A stretch of DNA of 64,000 nucleotides from Oceanospirillum maris DSM 6286. GTDB lineage: Bacteria > Pseudomonadota > Gammaproteobacteria > Pseudomonadales > Halomonadaceae. Numbering within the stretch: position 1 is the stretch's first letter; every line of letters starts with the position of its first letter. Location of the stretch: contig NZ_AUGW01000011.1 of the NCBI RefSeq assembly GCF_000422865.1, forward strand, positions 62,001 to 126,000, written 5' to 3'. Made by a program: the position numbers and the translations under genes. Shown here in pieces: positions 51,634-61,056 of the stretch. The notes beneath the pieces were generated by a model. It did not search any database, was not told the origin of the DNA, and worked only from the letters and a program-made list of their open reading frames with translations.

Positions 51634-52107
51634 ATGCTGCCCCGCGTTAATCGTATTTTGTATGCCTCGGATATTCGTCCGGGCTCCCGTCCTGCATTTC
51701 GTGCGGCTATGAGCCTATGCGGACAATACCAATCCCAGATCACCTTTTTACACGTTGTTGAGCCGGTCAGCGGTTATGCCGAACGTCTTGTGCGTTCGAT
51801 GATGAGTGATGACCCTAGCCTAAAAGCGCTCCACGATGAGAGTTTGGAACATGTGCAGCAGCAAGTGGTTGAGCGGGTTGAGCGTTTCTGCCGTGAAGAG
51901 CTGGATGTGGCAGAAATGCTAGAGGAGCGTCAGCTTATTGCGCGGGTAGAAGAAGGTTCGCCTTGGAAGAAAATTCTTGAAGTCGCGGATGAGATAGATG
52001 CCACGGTTATTGTGATGGGCGTGCGCCACCAAAATAGCCTGCTAGGTGATACGCCATCTAAAGTGATACACCATAGCCGTCGGCCAGTATTAACGGTTCC
52101 GTTGTAG
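51634..52107 (+). CDS. Universal stress protein (UspA family), TRAP-associated
   Basis: The protein is 157 residues from the ATG at 51634, which has AGGAGGG directly upstream; the longer frame from 51583 would start inside the hairpin. UspA pattern: NRILYASDIRPGSRPAFRAAM at the start, ITFLHVVEP, and the nucleotide-binding GVRHQNSLLGDTPSKVIHHS with VLTVPL end. A Usp gene following dctPQM parallels TeaD, which regulates the ectoine TRAP transporter TeaABC in Halomonas. Confidence 0.88.
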   Translation: MLPRVNRILYASDIRPGSRPAFRAAMSLCGQYQSQITFLHVVEPVSGYAERLVRSMMSDDPSLKALHDESLEHVQQQVVERVERFCREELDVAEMLEERQLIARVEEGSPWKKILEVADEIDATVIVMGVRHQNSLLGDTPSKVIHHSRRPVLTVPL

Positions 52108-52233
52108 CCCTAAAATCGAGCAGCGAAGTCTGTTATATAGGCTTCCCTGCTACTTTTTTCCTTCTTCTTATTCTTTTATTTGTTATTCTTTTTCCCCTTT
52201 TTATTCTTATCTTTGTTTTTTTAATGGCTCTTC

Positions 52234-53460
52234 ATGACTGATACCTTTGATCCTAAGTCTTCAACAACGTCCTCTATTCCGTTAAACCTAGGACTGTTAC
52301 TGATGCTTTCGGCATTAACAGCCCTCGCCCCTTTTGGAACCGACGTTTACTTATCTGCTATTCCTGTGATGGCGCAGGATTTTTCGGTGGCGGTGCACGA
52401 TGTTGAAATATCAATCAGCTACTTTTTGGTCGGTTTAAGCCTTGGGCAGCTTTTAGGCGGGCCGCTTTCGGATCGTTATGGTCGGCGAAAATTAGTGATA
52501 ACAGGATTGGGGTTATTTGCGCTATCAAGTGTGGTTATCGTCTTTAGCGATAGCCTGATGATGCTCTGGGTGATGCGCTTCTTTCAAGCCCTTGGTGGTG
52601 GCTTGGCGATGGTGAACAGTTCGGCGATTATTCGAGATCTAAGTTCAGGTAAAGAGGGCGCAGCAAATCTGATTCGTGTTATGCAGGTGATGATGGTTGC
52701 GCCCTTAGTTGCGCCAATTATTGGCATGTTGATCTTACAGGTGAGTAACTGGAACAGCATTTTTGCCTTTCTAGCGGTTTATGCGCTGCTGTTGATGGCG
52801 CTTTTTTATCGTTACCTGCCAGAGACCAGCCCTATGAGTGTTAATGGCAATTTACTGAAAAGCTATTTCAACGTTATTGCGGAGCGCAAAGTTTGGGGTT
52901 TTATCACCTCAACCTGTGCCGCCTATGCTGGGTTATTGAGTTTTATTACGGCCTCTCCTGGGGTTTTGATGGGATATTTCCAGCTGTCTGAAACCGTCTA
53001 TCCCTTTGTATTTGGCTTTAACGTATTGGCTATGGTGTTGATGAGTCGGGTTAATCTGCGCCTGTTAAGCCACTTTCATTCCCGCCAGTTAATCGCCCTA
53101 GGGCAGGGCTTACAGCTACTTTCTAGTAGCCTGATGGTGGCCTATATTCTGCTGTTTGATCAGCATACGTTATTTGTGTTAATTCCTTTAACCATGTTAT
53201 TTATGGGAAGTCACAGTTTTGTGGTGGCCAACAGTATCTCCTGCACCACGGAGCTATTCCCTGAGCGGGCGGGCACGGCAACAGCGCTGATTGCAGCATT
53301 GGGTTTTTTCTCTGGTGGTTTAGCTGGCGGTATTGTCGGCCATTTTGCTGATGGCACACCGCTACCGATGGTATTGATGCTGCTAAGTGCGTGTCTGCTT
53401 GGGATCGGTATTCGCGGGCTTAATGCCATAACGCTTAGGACTGTCGCCAGTAACCGCTAA
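52234..53460 (+). CDS. MFS transporter, Bcr/CflA family
   Basis: A 408-residue protein with about 12 membrane segments. Bcr/CflA features: LAPFGTDVYLSAIPVMAQDF in the first helix, GGPLSDRYGRRKLVITGLG (motif A), RFFQALGGGLAMVNSSAI. It is preceded by about 80 bases made almost only of T and C and has no clear ribosome binding site. Substrate unknown; drug or metabolite export is the family role. Confidence 0.88.
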   Translation: MTDTFDPKSSTTSSIPLNLGLLLMLSALTALAPFGTDVYLSAIPVMAQDFSVAVHDVEISISYFLVGLSLGQLLGGPLSDRYGRRKLVITGLGLFALSSVVIVFSDSLMMLWVMRFFQALGGGLAMVNSSAIIRDLSSGKEGAANLIRVMQVMMVAPLVAPIIGMLILQVSNWNSIFAFLAVYALLLMALFYRYLPETSPMSVNGNLLKSYFNVIAERKVWGFITSTCAAYAGLLSFITASPGVLMGYFQLSETVYPFVFGFNVLAMVLMSRVNLRLLSHFHSRQLIALGQGLQLLSSSLMVAYILLFDQHTLFVLIPLTMLFMGSHSFVVANSISCTTELFPERAGTATALIAALGFFSGGLAGGIVGHFADGTPLPMVLMLLSACLLGIGIRGLNAITLRTVASNR

Positions 53461-53542
53461 TATTTTCATCTTATTTTGAATCACGCTCATTTGACCCCAG
53501 TCCCATCTGACGGTATTGTGCGCGGGTTGTTAGGTCATAAGG
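53461..53542. other. Spacer between MFS gene and riboswitch
   Basis: A short unstructured gap that must hold the promoter of the riboswitch-controlled operon. No clear -35/-10 pair is seen. Confidence 0.3.
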
Positions 53543-53760
53543 CTGTACCAGCCTGTGTTAAAAGGGAAGTCGGTGCCCATTGAATGATTCATTCTTTGCA
53601 TTCCGACACTGCCCCCGCAACGGTAAATCAGCTAAGTCCTTTCTTTAGGCCACTGTAGTGCAGGTTTGAGTGATAACACTTAAACCCTGCTATGGGAAGG
53701 TGAAAGGATCAAACCGGTTAAACGGTTTACTGATGAGTCCGGATACCTACCTGACAATAG
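53543..53760 (+). promoter_or_regulatory. Cobalamin riboswitch (adenosylcobalamin class)
   Basis: The conserved blocks are in order: AAAAGGGAAGTCGGTG near 53560-53575, CCGACACTGCCCCCGCAACGG split at 53603-53623 (the B12 box), and GAGTCCGGATACCTACCTG at 53735-53753. It is followed by 200 bases of leader, then the cobalt-uptake and corrin genes. It should switch the operon off when cobalamin is plentiful. Confidence 0.93.
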
Positions 53761-53960
53761 ATTTTCCATGGTGTTGCGGAGGGCTTCACCGGGCGACAAA
53801 AGCTTTTATAGCAGAGACGTTGCTTATAACAGATGTTGCTTTTTTCTAAGCCGATTGTTTTATTTCTGTTCTCTGATTAACCCTATTTGAGTTTTAGTGT
53901 GCTTATCCTCCCCAACTTCGCCTGTATTCTTTTATCAAACAGATCAGACGGAGCATTTCT

Positions 53961-54803
53961 GTGTTTACTATTCCATTTAACCCGAGCCAAACGTTCAAAT
54001 CAGCCTGTTTAACCGCAGTGATGACTATCCCTGGGCTGGTTTTCTCTAGCGCTGCATCGGCTCATTTCCAAATGATTTATACGCCCGAGCTGCTAAAAAA
54101 TCGTGGTGGTGAGATCGAATTAAAAATGCCCTTTACCCACCCTGCGGCCAATGGTCATGTGATGGACATTGCTACACCTGAAGCCTTCTATCAGGTGCGT
54201 AAAGGTAAGAAAACCGATCTGCTGCCTCAGTTAGAAACATCAACTTGGAAAAGTGCAGATGGTGAGGGTGTGTCCTATCAATCTAAGGCTCGTTTAAGAG
54301 GTTTAGGGGATAATATTTTTATCTTACAAAGTGCGCCTTACCTTGAGCAAGCAGAAGATATTTATATTCAGCAGTTTGCCAAAACCATCGTTAATGTCGG
54401 TAGCCTACCAACGGATTGGGATAGCGAATTAGGCTTATCCGCTGAGATTGTACCTTTATCTAAGCCCTACGCCCTGTACGAAGGTGGCAGCTTTACCGGC
54501 GTGGTAAAAAGTGCAGGAAAGCCCGTGCCGTTTGCTGAGATTGAGGTTGAGTACGTTAATTATCAGCCGGAGATGAAAAGCAACGCCTTCTCTAGTCAGC
54601 CAACCATTGACCCTCCGGCTGATGCCTTTATCACCATGACGATTAAAGCCGATGCTAACGGCACCTTTACCTTTGCCTTGCCAAAAGCAGGACACTGGGG
54701 TTTCTGTGCTCTGGGTGTTGGCCCTAAGACCGAGCACAAGGGTAAAGAGCTTTCCCAAGACGCGGTAATTTGGGTGCAGGCGCATCCAGTCACAGATCTT
54801 TGA
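53961..54803 (+). CDS. DUF4198 periplasmic protein of cobalt/nickel uptake (NikK/CbiK-like)
   Basis: A 280-residue exported protein from a GTG with GGAG seven bases upstream. Signal peptide ends near SSAASAHFQM; mature N-terminal His as in NikK-type proteins. Later KPYALYEGGSFTGVVKSAGK and ANGTFTFALPKAGHWGFCAL are DUF4198 blocks (beta-sandwich). Such proteins help CbiM/NikM transporters by binding the metal. First gene under the riboswitch. Confidence 0.85.
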   Translation: MFTIPFNPSQTFKSACLTAVMTIPGLVFSSAASAHFQMIYTPELLKNRGGEIELKMPFTHPAANGHVMDIATPEAFYQVRKGKKTDLLPQLETSTWKSADGEGVSYQSKARLRGLGDNIFILQSAPYLEQAEDIYIQQFAKTIVNVGSLPTDWDSELGLSAEIVPLSKPYALYEGGSFTGVVKSAGKPVPFAEIEVEYVNYQPEMKSNAFSSQPTIDPPADAFITMTIKADANGTFTFALPKAGHWGFCALGVGPKTEHKGKELSQDAVIWVQAHPVTDL

Positions 54804-54836
54804 TCCGTGACCTAGCCTTTATTGCCACATTAAATA

Positions 54837-54892
54837 ACTACGTAGCCTTTTTTATAGCTCTATTGATAGCTCTGTTGATAGCGCTACGTAGT
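54837..54892 (+). repeat. Inverted repeat enclosing 12-bp tandem repeats before cbiM
   Basis: ACTACGTAGC (54837-54846) and GCTACGTAGT (54883-54892) are perfect inverted repeats. The loop contains ATAGCTCTATTG and ATAGCTCTGTTG in tandem (54854-54877) and a third partial unit. Confidence 0.75.
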
Positions 54893-54924
54893 TTCTATTG
54901 ATTGCCTCGGGAAAGATAACGGTT

Positions 54925-55554
54925 ATGCATATTGTTGATGGCGCTTTATCGGGGCCGGTACTTATTTCAGGCGCTGTTTTAGCGGTGCTTGGCGTTGGTA
55001 TTGGCCTGAAAAAACTGGATGCGGAACGCTTACCTCAAGTGGGCGTTTTATCCGCCGCTTTTTTTGTGGCGTCTTATATTCATCTGCCGCTGGGCTTTTC
55101 CAGCGTTCATTTGATCTTAAACGGCCTGATTGGTTTGGCCCTTGGTTGGGTGGCATTTCCGGCACTGCTTATCGCGTTATTACTGCAGGCGGTCTTTTTT
55201 GGTTTTGGCGGGTTTTCGGTTTTAGGGGTCAATACGCTGAATATCGCCTTACCTGCTGTATTGGTTTTTTACCTCTGTCGTCGAGGTATCACCGCATACT
55301 CCGATAGAACCGCTGCAATTTGGGGCGGTATTGGGGGTGGCGGCTCTGTTGCGTTAACCACCGTTATGGTTGCGGGTTCATTGGCGTTGTCGGGGCAGGC
55401 TTTTTGGGCTGCAGCCCAAATCACCTTGATCGCTCATATCCCTGTCATACTGGTTGAAGCTTTTGTCACGGGGTCGGCGGTGCTACTGCTGCGTAAAGTG
55501 AAACCAGAATTTTTACAACTATCAGAAACATGGCAGGAACAGCGTTATGGTTAA
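54925..55554 (+). CDS. cbiM: Cobalt transporter substrate-specific membrane subunit CbiM
   Basis: The protein is 209 residues from the ATG at 54925, giving MHIVDGALS; the mature N-terminal His is a metal ligand in CbiM/NikM, so this start is preferred over the frame start at 54898. About seven membrane segments, with SYIHLPLGFSSVHLILNGLI and GFGGFSVLGVNTLNI. The reported partner CbiN is missing; a CbiL/NikL-type gene follows instead. Confidence 0.9.
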   Translation: MHIVDGALSGPVLISGAVLAVLGVGIGLKKLDAERLPQVGVLSAAFFVASYIHLPLGFSSVHLILNGLIGLALGWVAFPALLIALLLQAVFFGFGGFSVLGVNTLNIALPAVLVFYLCRRGITAYSDRTAAIWGGIGGGGSVALTTVMVAGSLALSGQAFWAAAQITLIAHIPVILVEAFVTGSAVLLLRKVKPEFLQLSETWQEQRYG

Positions 55555-56200
55555 CCGTTTTATCTATTGCTTCTGTGCTTTTATTATTAGCATTTCCTCT
55601 GGAGCCTATGCCCATAATGTTATCGGTGGGGTTTATGCCATTGGCAACCAGGTTGAAGGCGAAGTGGGCTTTTCTAACGGTGATATGGCTAAGGCTGGCA
55701 CCTTGGTACAGGTTGAAAACGGTAATGGCGAACGGCTTGGAGAAACACAGATCGGTGATGATGGCATGTTCTTTTTTACCGCATCCAAGGCGGAGGATCA
55801 TTACTTTGTGGTTGACATGAGCTCTGGCCATATTGCTAGGTTGCATCTACCTGCGGATGAGATAACCCTACCTGAACAGACAGGCTCAGCCGGAAGTGTG
55901 GTGAGCCGAGTTGATATCCCCAGTGCTACCCCCGCCCTAACGGCACAGCAGATTGAACAGGCCGTTGCCCGTCAGATCAAACCCCTGCGCCAAGAGCTGG
56001 CCGCTTATCAAGCCAAGGCTAACCTGCAGAATGTTTTAGGGGGCATCGGCTATATCTTCGGTATCTGCGGCTTAGGTATTTGGTGGCAAAATCGCCAACA
56101 GAAAAAAGCTCACATGACAAATAGCCACTTTCAAATAACAACTAGCCACTTAAAGAACACCATTAAAGAGCACTCGGGTGACGAATGCCTAAAGCCCTAG
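55547..56200 (+). CDS. NikL/CbiL-like auxiliary protein of the cobalt transporter
   Basis: A 217-residue protein. Signal peptide ends near SSGAYAHNV; the mature part starts with a His-containing beta domain (carboxypeptidase regulatory-like: NQVEGEVGFSNGDMAKAG, FFTASKAEDHYFVVD). A coiled segment (residues 125-160) precedes a single C-terminal membrane helix (LGGIGYIFGICGLGIWW). The cytoplasmic tail contains an imperfect 7-residue tandem repeat. Overlaps cbiM by eight and cbiQ by 16 bases. Not the CbiL methyltransferase. Confidence 0.82.
   Translation: MVNRFIYCFCAFIISISSGAYAHNVIGGVYAIGNQVEGEVGFSNGDMAKAGTLVQVENGNGERLGETQIGDDGMFFFTASKAEDHYFVVDMSSGHIARLHLPADEITLPEQTGSAGSVVSRVDIPSATPALTAQQIEQAVARQIKPLRQELAAYQAKANLQNVLGGIGYIFGICGLGIWWQNRQQKKAHMTNSHFQITTSHLKNTIKEHSGDECLKP
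56117..56158 (+). repeat. 21-bp in-frame tandem duplication in the NikL-like gene
   Basis: Codons for TNSHFQI (56117-56137) are followed by TTSHLKN (56138-56158), sharing ACAA-TAGCCACTT. The duplication is in the C-terminal tail. Confidence 0.75.
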
Positions 56201-56967
56201 AGCACAGTGCAACCTCTTGGAAAGGGCAGGCACTTAAGCATAATCGTTCTATTTTAGACCGGCTTGACCCGCGCCTGCGCCTGTTGTTTACCTCGGTTTT
56301 TGCCCTGTTAGTAGTGGCGGCTAATAGCTTGGGTGTGCTTTTGGTATGTTTGGCAACAGCGTTAACTTTCGCATTATTGGCGAAGCTAAACCTAAGGCGC
56401 ACCCTGCGCCGCGTTTTAGCGATGGATCTTTTTGTTATCTTTTTGCTTTTTATGCTGCCTTTTACAACAGAAGGCACGCCTTTATTTGAAGTGGCAGGTT
56501 TTGTTGCCAGCGTTGAAGGCGTGCAACATGCTTTATTTATTGGGCTTAAAGCGAACAGCACCTTGCTGTGCCTTTTGGCCTTGATCGGTACGTTAAGTGC
56601 ATCAACGTTGGGGCATGCTTTAGCTTATCTAAAGGTGCCTGAAAAGCTGGTGCATCTCTTACTCTTTACCGTACGTTATCTGGATGTTATTGGACAAGAA
56701 TACAAGCGTATGCGTCGTGCGATGCAGGCCCGTGCTTTTGTTATGAGGGCTAATCGACATACGTGGCGGGCGATCGGTTATTTGATCGGTATGTTGTTGG
56801 TGCGATCACTGGAGCGTTCAGAACGAATTAATAACGCCATGAAGTGCCGAGGGTTTACCGGACAGTTTTATCTCCTCGATAACCTACGCTTGACCCGTAT
56901 TGATTACCTGTTTGCTATCTTCTCTTGCGGCTATTTAGGCGCATTAATTGGAGCTATTTTGCTATGA
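56185..56967 (+). CDS. cbiQ: Cobalt ECF transporter membrane subunit CbiQ
   Basis: A 260-residue membrane protein with about five helices. CbiQ/T-component signatures: ILDRLDPRLRLLFTSVFAL, RYLDVIGQEYKRMRRAMQAR and RSLERSERINNAMKCRGF; the second and third are the Ala-Arg-Gly coupling motifs that contact the ATPase. Confidence 0.9.
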   Translation: MPKALEHSATSWKGQALKHNRSILDRLDPRLRLLFTSVFALLVVAANSLGVLLVCLATALTFALLAKLNLRRTLRRVLAMDLFVIFLLFMLPFTTEGTPLFEVAGFVASVEGVQHALFIGLKANSTLLCLLALIGTLSASTLGHALAYLKVPEKLVHLLLFTVRYLDVIGQEYKRMRRAMQARAFVMRANRHTWRAIGYLIGMLLVRSLERSERINNAMKCRGFTGQFYLLDNLRLTRIDYLFAIFSCGYLGALIGAILL

Positions 56968-57722
56968 GCCTTGAAGCCCACCGAGAACCATCATCACCGT
57001 TGCTACAGGCGCAAAAGCTTTGCTACCGTTATCCCCGACGCGGCGTGGTGTTGGATCAGGTGGATTTTGATCTGCATATCGGTGAGCGGGTGGCTCTAAC
57101 AGGGGCTAATGGCACCGGTAAAACGACATTTTTACATCTACTGGTCGGGTTGAAAAAAGCTAAGGCAGGACAGGTTATCGCCTTTGGTAAACCCTGTGTG
57201 TCTGAGGCGGACTTTGTCTGTGTAAGGTCACGAATTGGCTTTTTGTTTCAAGACCCAGATGATCAACTTTTTTGCCCTACGGTACTCGAAGATGTGGCCT
57301 TTGGCCCATTGAACCAAGGTAAAAGTCGAGGGGAAGCCTTGGGGATTGCTCAACAAACGTTACAGGATCTGGGAATGGCCGATTTTGCCGATGCGGTCAC
57401 TCATCAGTTGTCCGGCGGTGAAAAGCGTATGATCACCCTAGCAACCGTTTTAGCCATGCAACCGGATATTTTGCTACTTGATGAGCCAAGTAATGCCTTA
57501 GACCAGCAAGCCCGTGAGCGGCTGCTAACAACGCTTAAAAGCTTACCTCAAGCGATGCTGATTATCTCCCATGACCATGATTTTCTGGCTCAGCTCGCCA
57601 CTCGAACCCTCGTGCTGGATGCGGCTCAGCTTGTCACCCGAACCCCCGTGCTGGACTCGGTTGAGATTGAAAAAAAGGCAACAGGTTTATCCGAGCCTAA
57701 CAATATCGAGGCGGTGTTATGA
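56964..57722 (+). CDS. cbiO: Cobalt ECF transporter ATPase CbiO
   Basis: The protein is 252 residues from the ATG at 56964, which overlaps the cbiQ stop (ATGA). Walker A GANGTGKTTFLHLL, Q-loop FLFQDPDDQLF, signature HQLSGGEKRMITLA, Walker B ILLLDEPSNALD and H-loop ISHDHDFL. The C-terminal region has an imperfect 12-residue tandem duplication (AQLATRTLVLDA / AQLVTRTPVLDS). Confidence 0.92.
   Translation: MSLEAHREPSSPLLQAQKLCYRYPRRGVVLDQVDFDLHIGERVALTGANGTGKTTFLHLLVGLKKAKAGQVIAFGKPCVSEADFVCVRSRIGFLFQDPDDQLFCPTVLEDVAFGPLNQGKSRGEALGIAQQTLQDLGMADFADAVTHQLSGGEKRMITLATVLAMQPDILLLDEPSNALDQQARERLLTTLKSLPQAMLIISHDHDFLAQLATRTLVLDAAQLVTRTPVLDSVEIEKKATGLSEPNNIEAVL
57587..57658 (+). repeat. 36-bp imperfect tandem duplication in cbiO
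   Basis: Two 36-bp units (57587-57622 and 57623-57658) share most bases, both starting GGCTCAGCT and containing GTGCTGGA. They encode 12-residue repeats close to the C-terminus. Confidence 0.85.
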
Positions 57723-59803
57723 CAGAGCTTAATGCTGCAAGCAATCGACAGTCGGTTAGCGACGACCGTGACCCGTTTAGCGCGATGCATTATCCCTTTA
57801 GCGCAATTATCGGGCAGGAAACCTTTAAGTTAGCCCTATTGTTAGCGGCGATTAATCCAGCCTTGGGCGGGGTTGTGGTCAGCGGGCCACGGGGTAGCGC
57901 GAAGTCTACTCTAGCAAGAGCTTTGGCTGATCTTCTTCCTTCCCAAACTCTTGTTCAAGAACAGAAACAGTCTGCGGAATTTGTCACTCTGCCTTTAGGG
58001 GCCAGTGAAGAGATGTTGTTGGGTAGTCTTGATCTGCAAAAGGTACTTGATCAGCAAGAGGTGGTTTTTCGCCCTGGCTTGTTAAGCCGTGCCCACGGTG
58101 GTGTGCTTTATGTGGATGAGGTTAATCTACTGCCCGATTATCTTGTTGATCAGCTCCTAGATGTCGCCGCCAGTGGTATCAACCGCATTGAACGCGACGG
58201 GATCAGCCATAGCCACCCAGCCAAATGCTTATTGATCGGTACTATGAATCCTGAAGAGGGTGAGTTGCGTCCCCAGTTATTGGATCGTTTTGGTCTTTGT
58301 GTACAGTTGGAAAACCATTACCAAGTGCAGGATCGCATTGAGATTGTGCGGTTAAGAGAAGCTTTTGACCGTGATCCTATGCGTTTTTGTCGTGATTACG
58401 AGCAGGCTCAACAGCTATTGCAGCAGACCGTTCAGCAAGCCCGAGAATTATTGCCTACGGTGTTATGCAGTGATGCTCTGCGTTATCAAATTGCCGAACG
58501 TTGCTGTGCGGCACAGGTGGATGGTCTTCGGGCCGATATCGTCTGGTATCGTGCTGCAACCGCCCATGCTGCCCTGCAGCAGCGACAAGAGATTACCGAA
58601 GCCGATATTCTTGCGGTAGAAGAATTGGTACTGGTACATCGTCGAAATGTATCTGGCTCTAATCCTAATTCAGGTTCAGGTTCAGGTTCAGGTTCAGGTT
58701 CTCAAGATAATACTCAGAATAAGCCTGAGAATAGGCCAAAGGAAAACACGCAGGACGATCAACGCCCGCAAGATGAGCCGGAAAAAAGTGACCGTAAGCC
58801 GTCGTCGCCTTTTAAGCGTCCAGAAGGTAGCAAGCGGCCTTTGCCTGCCCAAACGAGTTTATCCCAATCCGGTTTACCTCAGTCTGATTTACCGAAGAAC
58901 ATGCAAGAAAAAGACTCAAAAGCCGAAGGGGATTGGGGCCAGTTAACCGCAGAGCAACAGCAAGGTTATCCTTTAGAAAACATGCCCTTGTTACCGAGCT
59001 TAAATTGGCAACGATTACAGCAAAACCCATCTGCGACCCAAAGGAGAAGGGGGTTATCTGAGTCTGCATTACAGGCCTCTATTATGCGTAGCGGTGGCGC
59101 TAAAGGATCATGTCGTAAAGGGGTGGGCGCATTTGGTGATTTTAAAATAGCGCAAGCAAAGCAAACCGCTGGCGCTGTCGATTGGTTTAAAACCTTATCC
59201 GGTTGGTTTAAGACCTTGCCGGAGTCTAGAGGCCAACAGCCATTGCGATCCTTGGTGTTTCAAACTAAACGCCAAAGCCAGCCGATTTTGCATCTTGTTA
59301 TGTTGGATAGCTCTGGCTCCTTGCTCAATGATGAACCGGGCCGTAACCGTTTGGAGCAGGCTAAAGCCTTGGTCGAGCAGATCAGCCAGCACGCTTATCT
59401 TAAGCGCCAGCCGCTGGCTTTAATCGGCTTCGGTAATCAACAGGTTCAGGTCTTTACTGGCAAAAAAGCGCCGAAAAGTCTTAAAGGCTGGCTTAACCAG
59501 TTATCAGTTGGTGGTGGAACCCCTCTTAAGGAGGCGTTGCAGCAGGCTTCTCGTTATCTTCGCCAAGCCCTACGCCAACAGCCAACCCTGCATTGTTATA
59601 ACTACCTGTTTACCGATGGGCGTACAACGGCCTCTTTTTCCGGTTTAGCCTTGGCCGGTGAAACCCTCTTGATTGATACCGAACAGAGCACCATAAAGCG
59701 CGGGCGTTGCATGGAATTGGCTACACAGCTATCGGCTACTTACATTCCTTTGGCGGAGTTACTGTCCGAATCGTTCAATGCTGATGCCCAGGGTGCGGTT
59801 TAA
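57719..59803 (+). CDS. Fused ChlI/ChlD-type AAA+ and VWA chelatase subunit (cobaltochelatase-associated)
   Basis: A 694-residue protein. The AAA+ module (about residues 25-300) has Walker [16 protein letters not shown], Walker [15 protein letters not shown] and [19 protein letters not shown] low-complexity linker (about 315-480) is rich in Ser, Gly, Pro, Gln and Lys and includes (SG)5. The C-terminal von Willebrand A domain has the MIDAS motif [11 protein letters not shown] and TDGRTTASF. Its position points to cobalt insertion with a CobN-type subunit, which is not in the window. It has three tandem duplications (58670, 58859, 59180). Confidence 0.87.
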   Translation: MTELNAASNRQSVSDDRDPFSAMHYPFSAIIGQETFKLALLLAAINPALGGVVVSGPRGSAKSTLARALADLLPSQTLVQEQKQSAEFVTLPLGASEEMLLGSLDLQKVLDQQEVVFRPGLLSRAHGGVLYVDEVNLLPDYLVDQLLDVAASGINRIERDGISHSHPAKCLLIGTMNPEEGELRPQLLDRFGLCVQLENHYQVQDRIEIVRLREAFDRDPMRFCRDYEQAQQLLQQTVQQARELLPTVLCSDALRYQIAERCCAAQVDGLRADIVWYRAATAHAALQQRQEITEADILAVEELVLVHRRNVSGSNPNSGSGSGSGSGSQDNTQNKPENRPKENTQDDQRPQDEPEKSDRKPSSPFKRPEGSKRPLPAQTSLSQSGLPQSDLPKNMQEKDSKAEGDWGQLTAEQQQGYPLENMPLLPSLNWQRLQQNPSATQRRRGLSESALQASIMRSGGAKGSCRKGVGAFGDFKIAQAKQTAGAVDWFKTLSGWFKTLPESRGQQPLRSLVFQTKRQSQPILHLVMLDSSGSLLNDEPGRNRLEQAKALVEQISQHAYLKRQPLALIGFGNQQVQVFTGKKAPKSLKGWLNQLSVGGGTPLKEALQQASRYLRQALRQQPTLHCYNYLFTDGRTTASFSGLALAGETLLIDTEQSTIKRGRCMELATQLSATYIPLAELLSESFNADAQGAV
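58670..58699 (+). repeat. Five perfect TCAGGT hexamers in the chelatase gene
   Basis: Five consecutive copies encode [10 protein letters not shown] in the linker. Copy-number slippage would keep the frame. Confidence 0.95.
58859..58888 (+). repeat. 15-bp tandem duplication in the chelatase linker
   Basis: Two 15-bp units (58859-58873, 58874-58888) encode LSQSG and LPQSD; a partial third (LPKN) follows. Confidence 0.7.
59180..59221 (+). repeat. 21-bp tandem duplication in the chelatase gene
   Basis: Units at 59180-59200 and 59201-59221 encode DWFKTLS and GWFKTLP, at the border of the linker and the VWA domain. Confidence 0.85.
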
Positions 59804-59805
59804 CC

Positions 59806-61056
59806 ATGTGGCCAGAAAGTACCGAGCAGCCAAAACCTTTACGTTCTGGGTTAACAACGGGTAGCTGTGCGACGGCCTGTTGTGTTGCGGCGGTGCAAGC
59901 GTTACTAGCCAAACGAAGACCCGAACAGGTGGAGATTACTCTGCCAAAAGGGCAGCAAGTCTCTTTACCGATAGTGGCCTATCAAGAGATTGAAAACGGC
60001 ATGATCACCGCCACCATCAAGGATGCAGGGGATGACCCAGATGTGACCCACGGTGCGACCGTCTTTGTAGAGCTGCGCTTAATCTCTGATGTTGGTGTGC
60101 GCTTTAAAGCGGCAAAGGGCGTAGGCACGGTCACCCGTGAAGGTTTGGTGTTACCTGTTGGTGAGCCTGCGATTAACCCTACTCCCCGAAAAATGATCGC
60201 GGATCATCTGACCAAAACCGCCTACACCTACCAATATCAAGGGGGGTTCGAAGTGGCGGTAGGGGTCGAGCGCGGCGAGCAGATCGCACTGAAAACCATG
60301 AATCCGCGTTTGGGTATTTTAGGGGGATTATCGATTTTAGGCACTACCGGTATTGTTCGCCCCTACTCCTGTTCCGCCTATATTGCGTCGATTAAGCAGG
60401 GTATTGATGTTGCAGCCCATAACGGCTTTAGTCATATTGCCGCGACCACGGGCAGCAGCAGCGAGCAAGCCATTGCTGCCCATTATCAGCTACCTGAAAC
60501 CGCTTTGATCGAGATGGGAGATTTTGTTGGGGCTGTACTTAAGCATATTAAATATAAACATAAGCGTGTTAAACATAAGAAGATTGAGCACAAAAATAAC
60601 CTGCTTGAAACGAACCACAGCAAATATGAACTCGATAAATCACCGTCCATTGTCAATATTGAAAAACTGAGCCTGTGCGGTGGTTTTGGCAAGTTAAGTA
60701 AGCTGGCGGAAGGGCATCTGGATTTGAACAGCCGAGTATCGGCAATCAGTTTTTCCTCTTTGGCAAAACTGGCCGCTGAGGCTGGAGCGGATGAGTCACT
60801 TCAACAAGAGATCATCCGTTGTAATACCAGTATTCAAGCGCTACAGCTTTGTCAGCAAGCGAATGTTGATCTTGCCTCTGCGGTATGCAAAGCCGCATGG
60901 GAGGTGGCTCAAGGTTATCTGCCTACAACCTGCGAGCTGGAGGTCTGGGCGGTGGATCGTAAGGGGCGTTTTGTAGGCTGTTATTCCTCTGGGCCTGTCT
61001 CTATCTCTATTTCTGCATCACCTATCCCTGCTGCGACTCCAAGGACAATATCGTGA
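59806..61056 (+). CDS. cbiD: Cobalt-precorrin-5B (C1)-methyltransferase CbiD
   Basis: A 416-residue CbiD, about 40 longer than usual. Start region [20 protein letters not shown] and [15 protein letters not shown] are CbiD hallmarks; [15 protein letters not shown] follows. Extra length is an insertion at about residues 245-285 that is Lys/His-rich and built of four 5-residue units. CbiD is the deacylating-route methyltransferase of the anaerobic pathway. Confidence 0.92.
   Translation: MWPESTEQPKPLRSGLTTGSCATACCVAAVQALLAKRRPEQVEITLPKGQQVSLPIVAYQEIENGMITATIKDAGDDPDVTHGATVFVELRLISDVGVRFKAAKGVGTVTREGLVLPVGEPAINPTPRKMIADHLTKTAYTYQYQGGFEVAVGVERGEQIALKTMNPRLGILGGLSILGTTGIVRPYSCSAYIASIKQGIDVAAHNGFSHIAATTGSSSEQAIAAHYQLPETALIEMGDFVGAVLKHIKYKHKRVKHKKIEHKNNLLETNHSKYELDKSPSIVNIEKLSLCGGFGKLSKLAEGHLDLNSRVSAISFSSLAKLAAEAGADESLQQEIIRCNTSIQALQLCQQANVDLASAVCKAAWEVAQGYLPTTCELEVWAVDRKGRFVGCYSSGPVSISISASPIPAATPRTIS
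60541..60600 (+). repeat. Four degenerate 15-bp units in cbiD
   Basis: Contiguous 15-bp units at 60541, 60556, 60571 and 60586 encode [15 protein letters not shown] and EHKNN, an insertion with much higher A content than its surroundings. Confidence 0.8.

Noticed and set aside
58670-58699. Direct repeats considered as a CRISPR-like array
   Set aside because: Units are only six bases with no spacers and lie in a coding frame; they are simple codon repeats.
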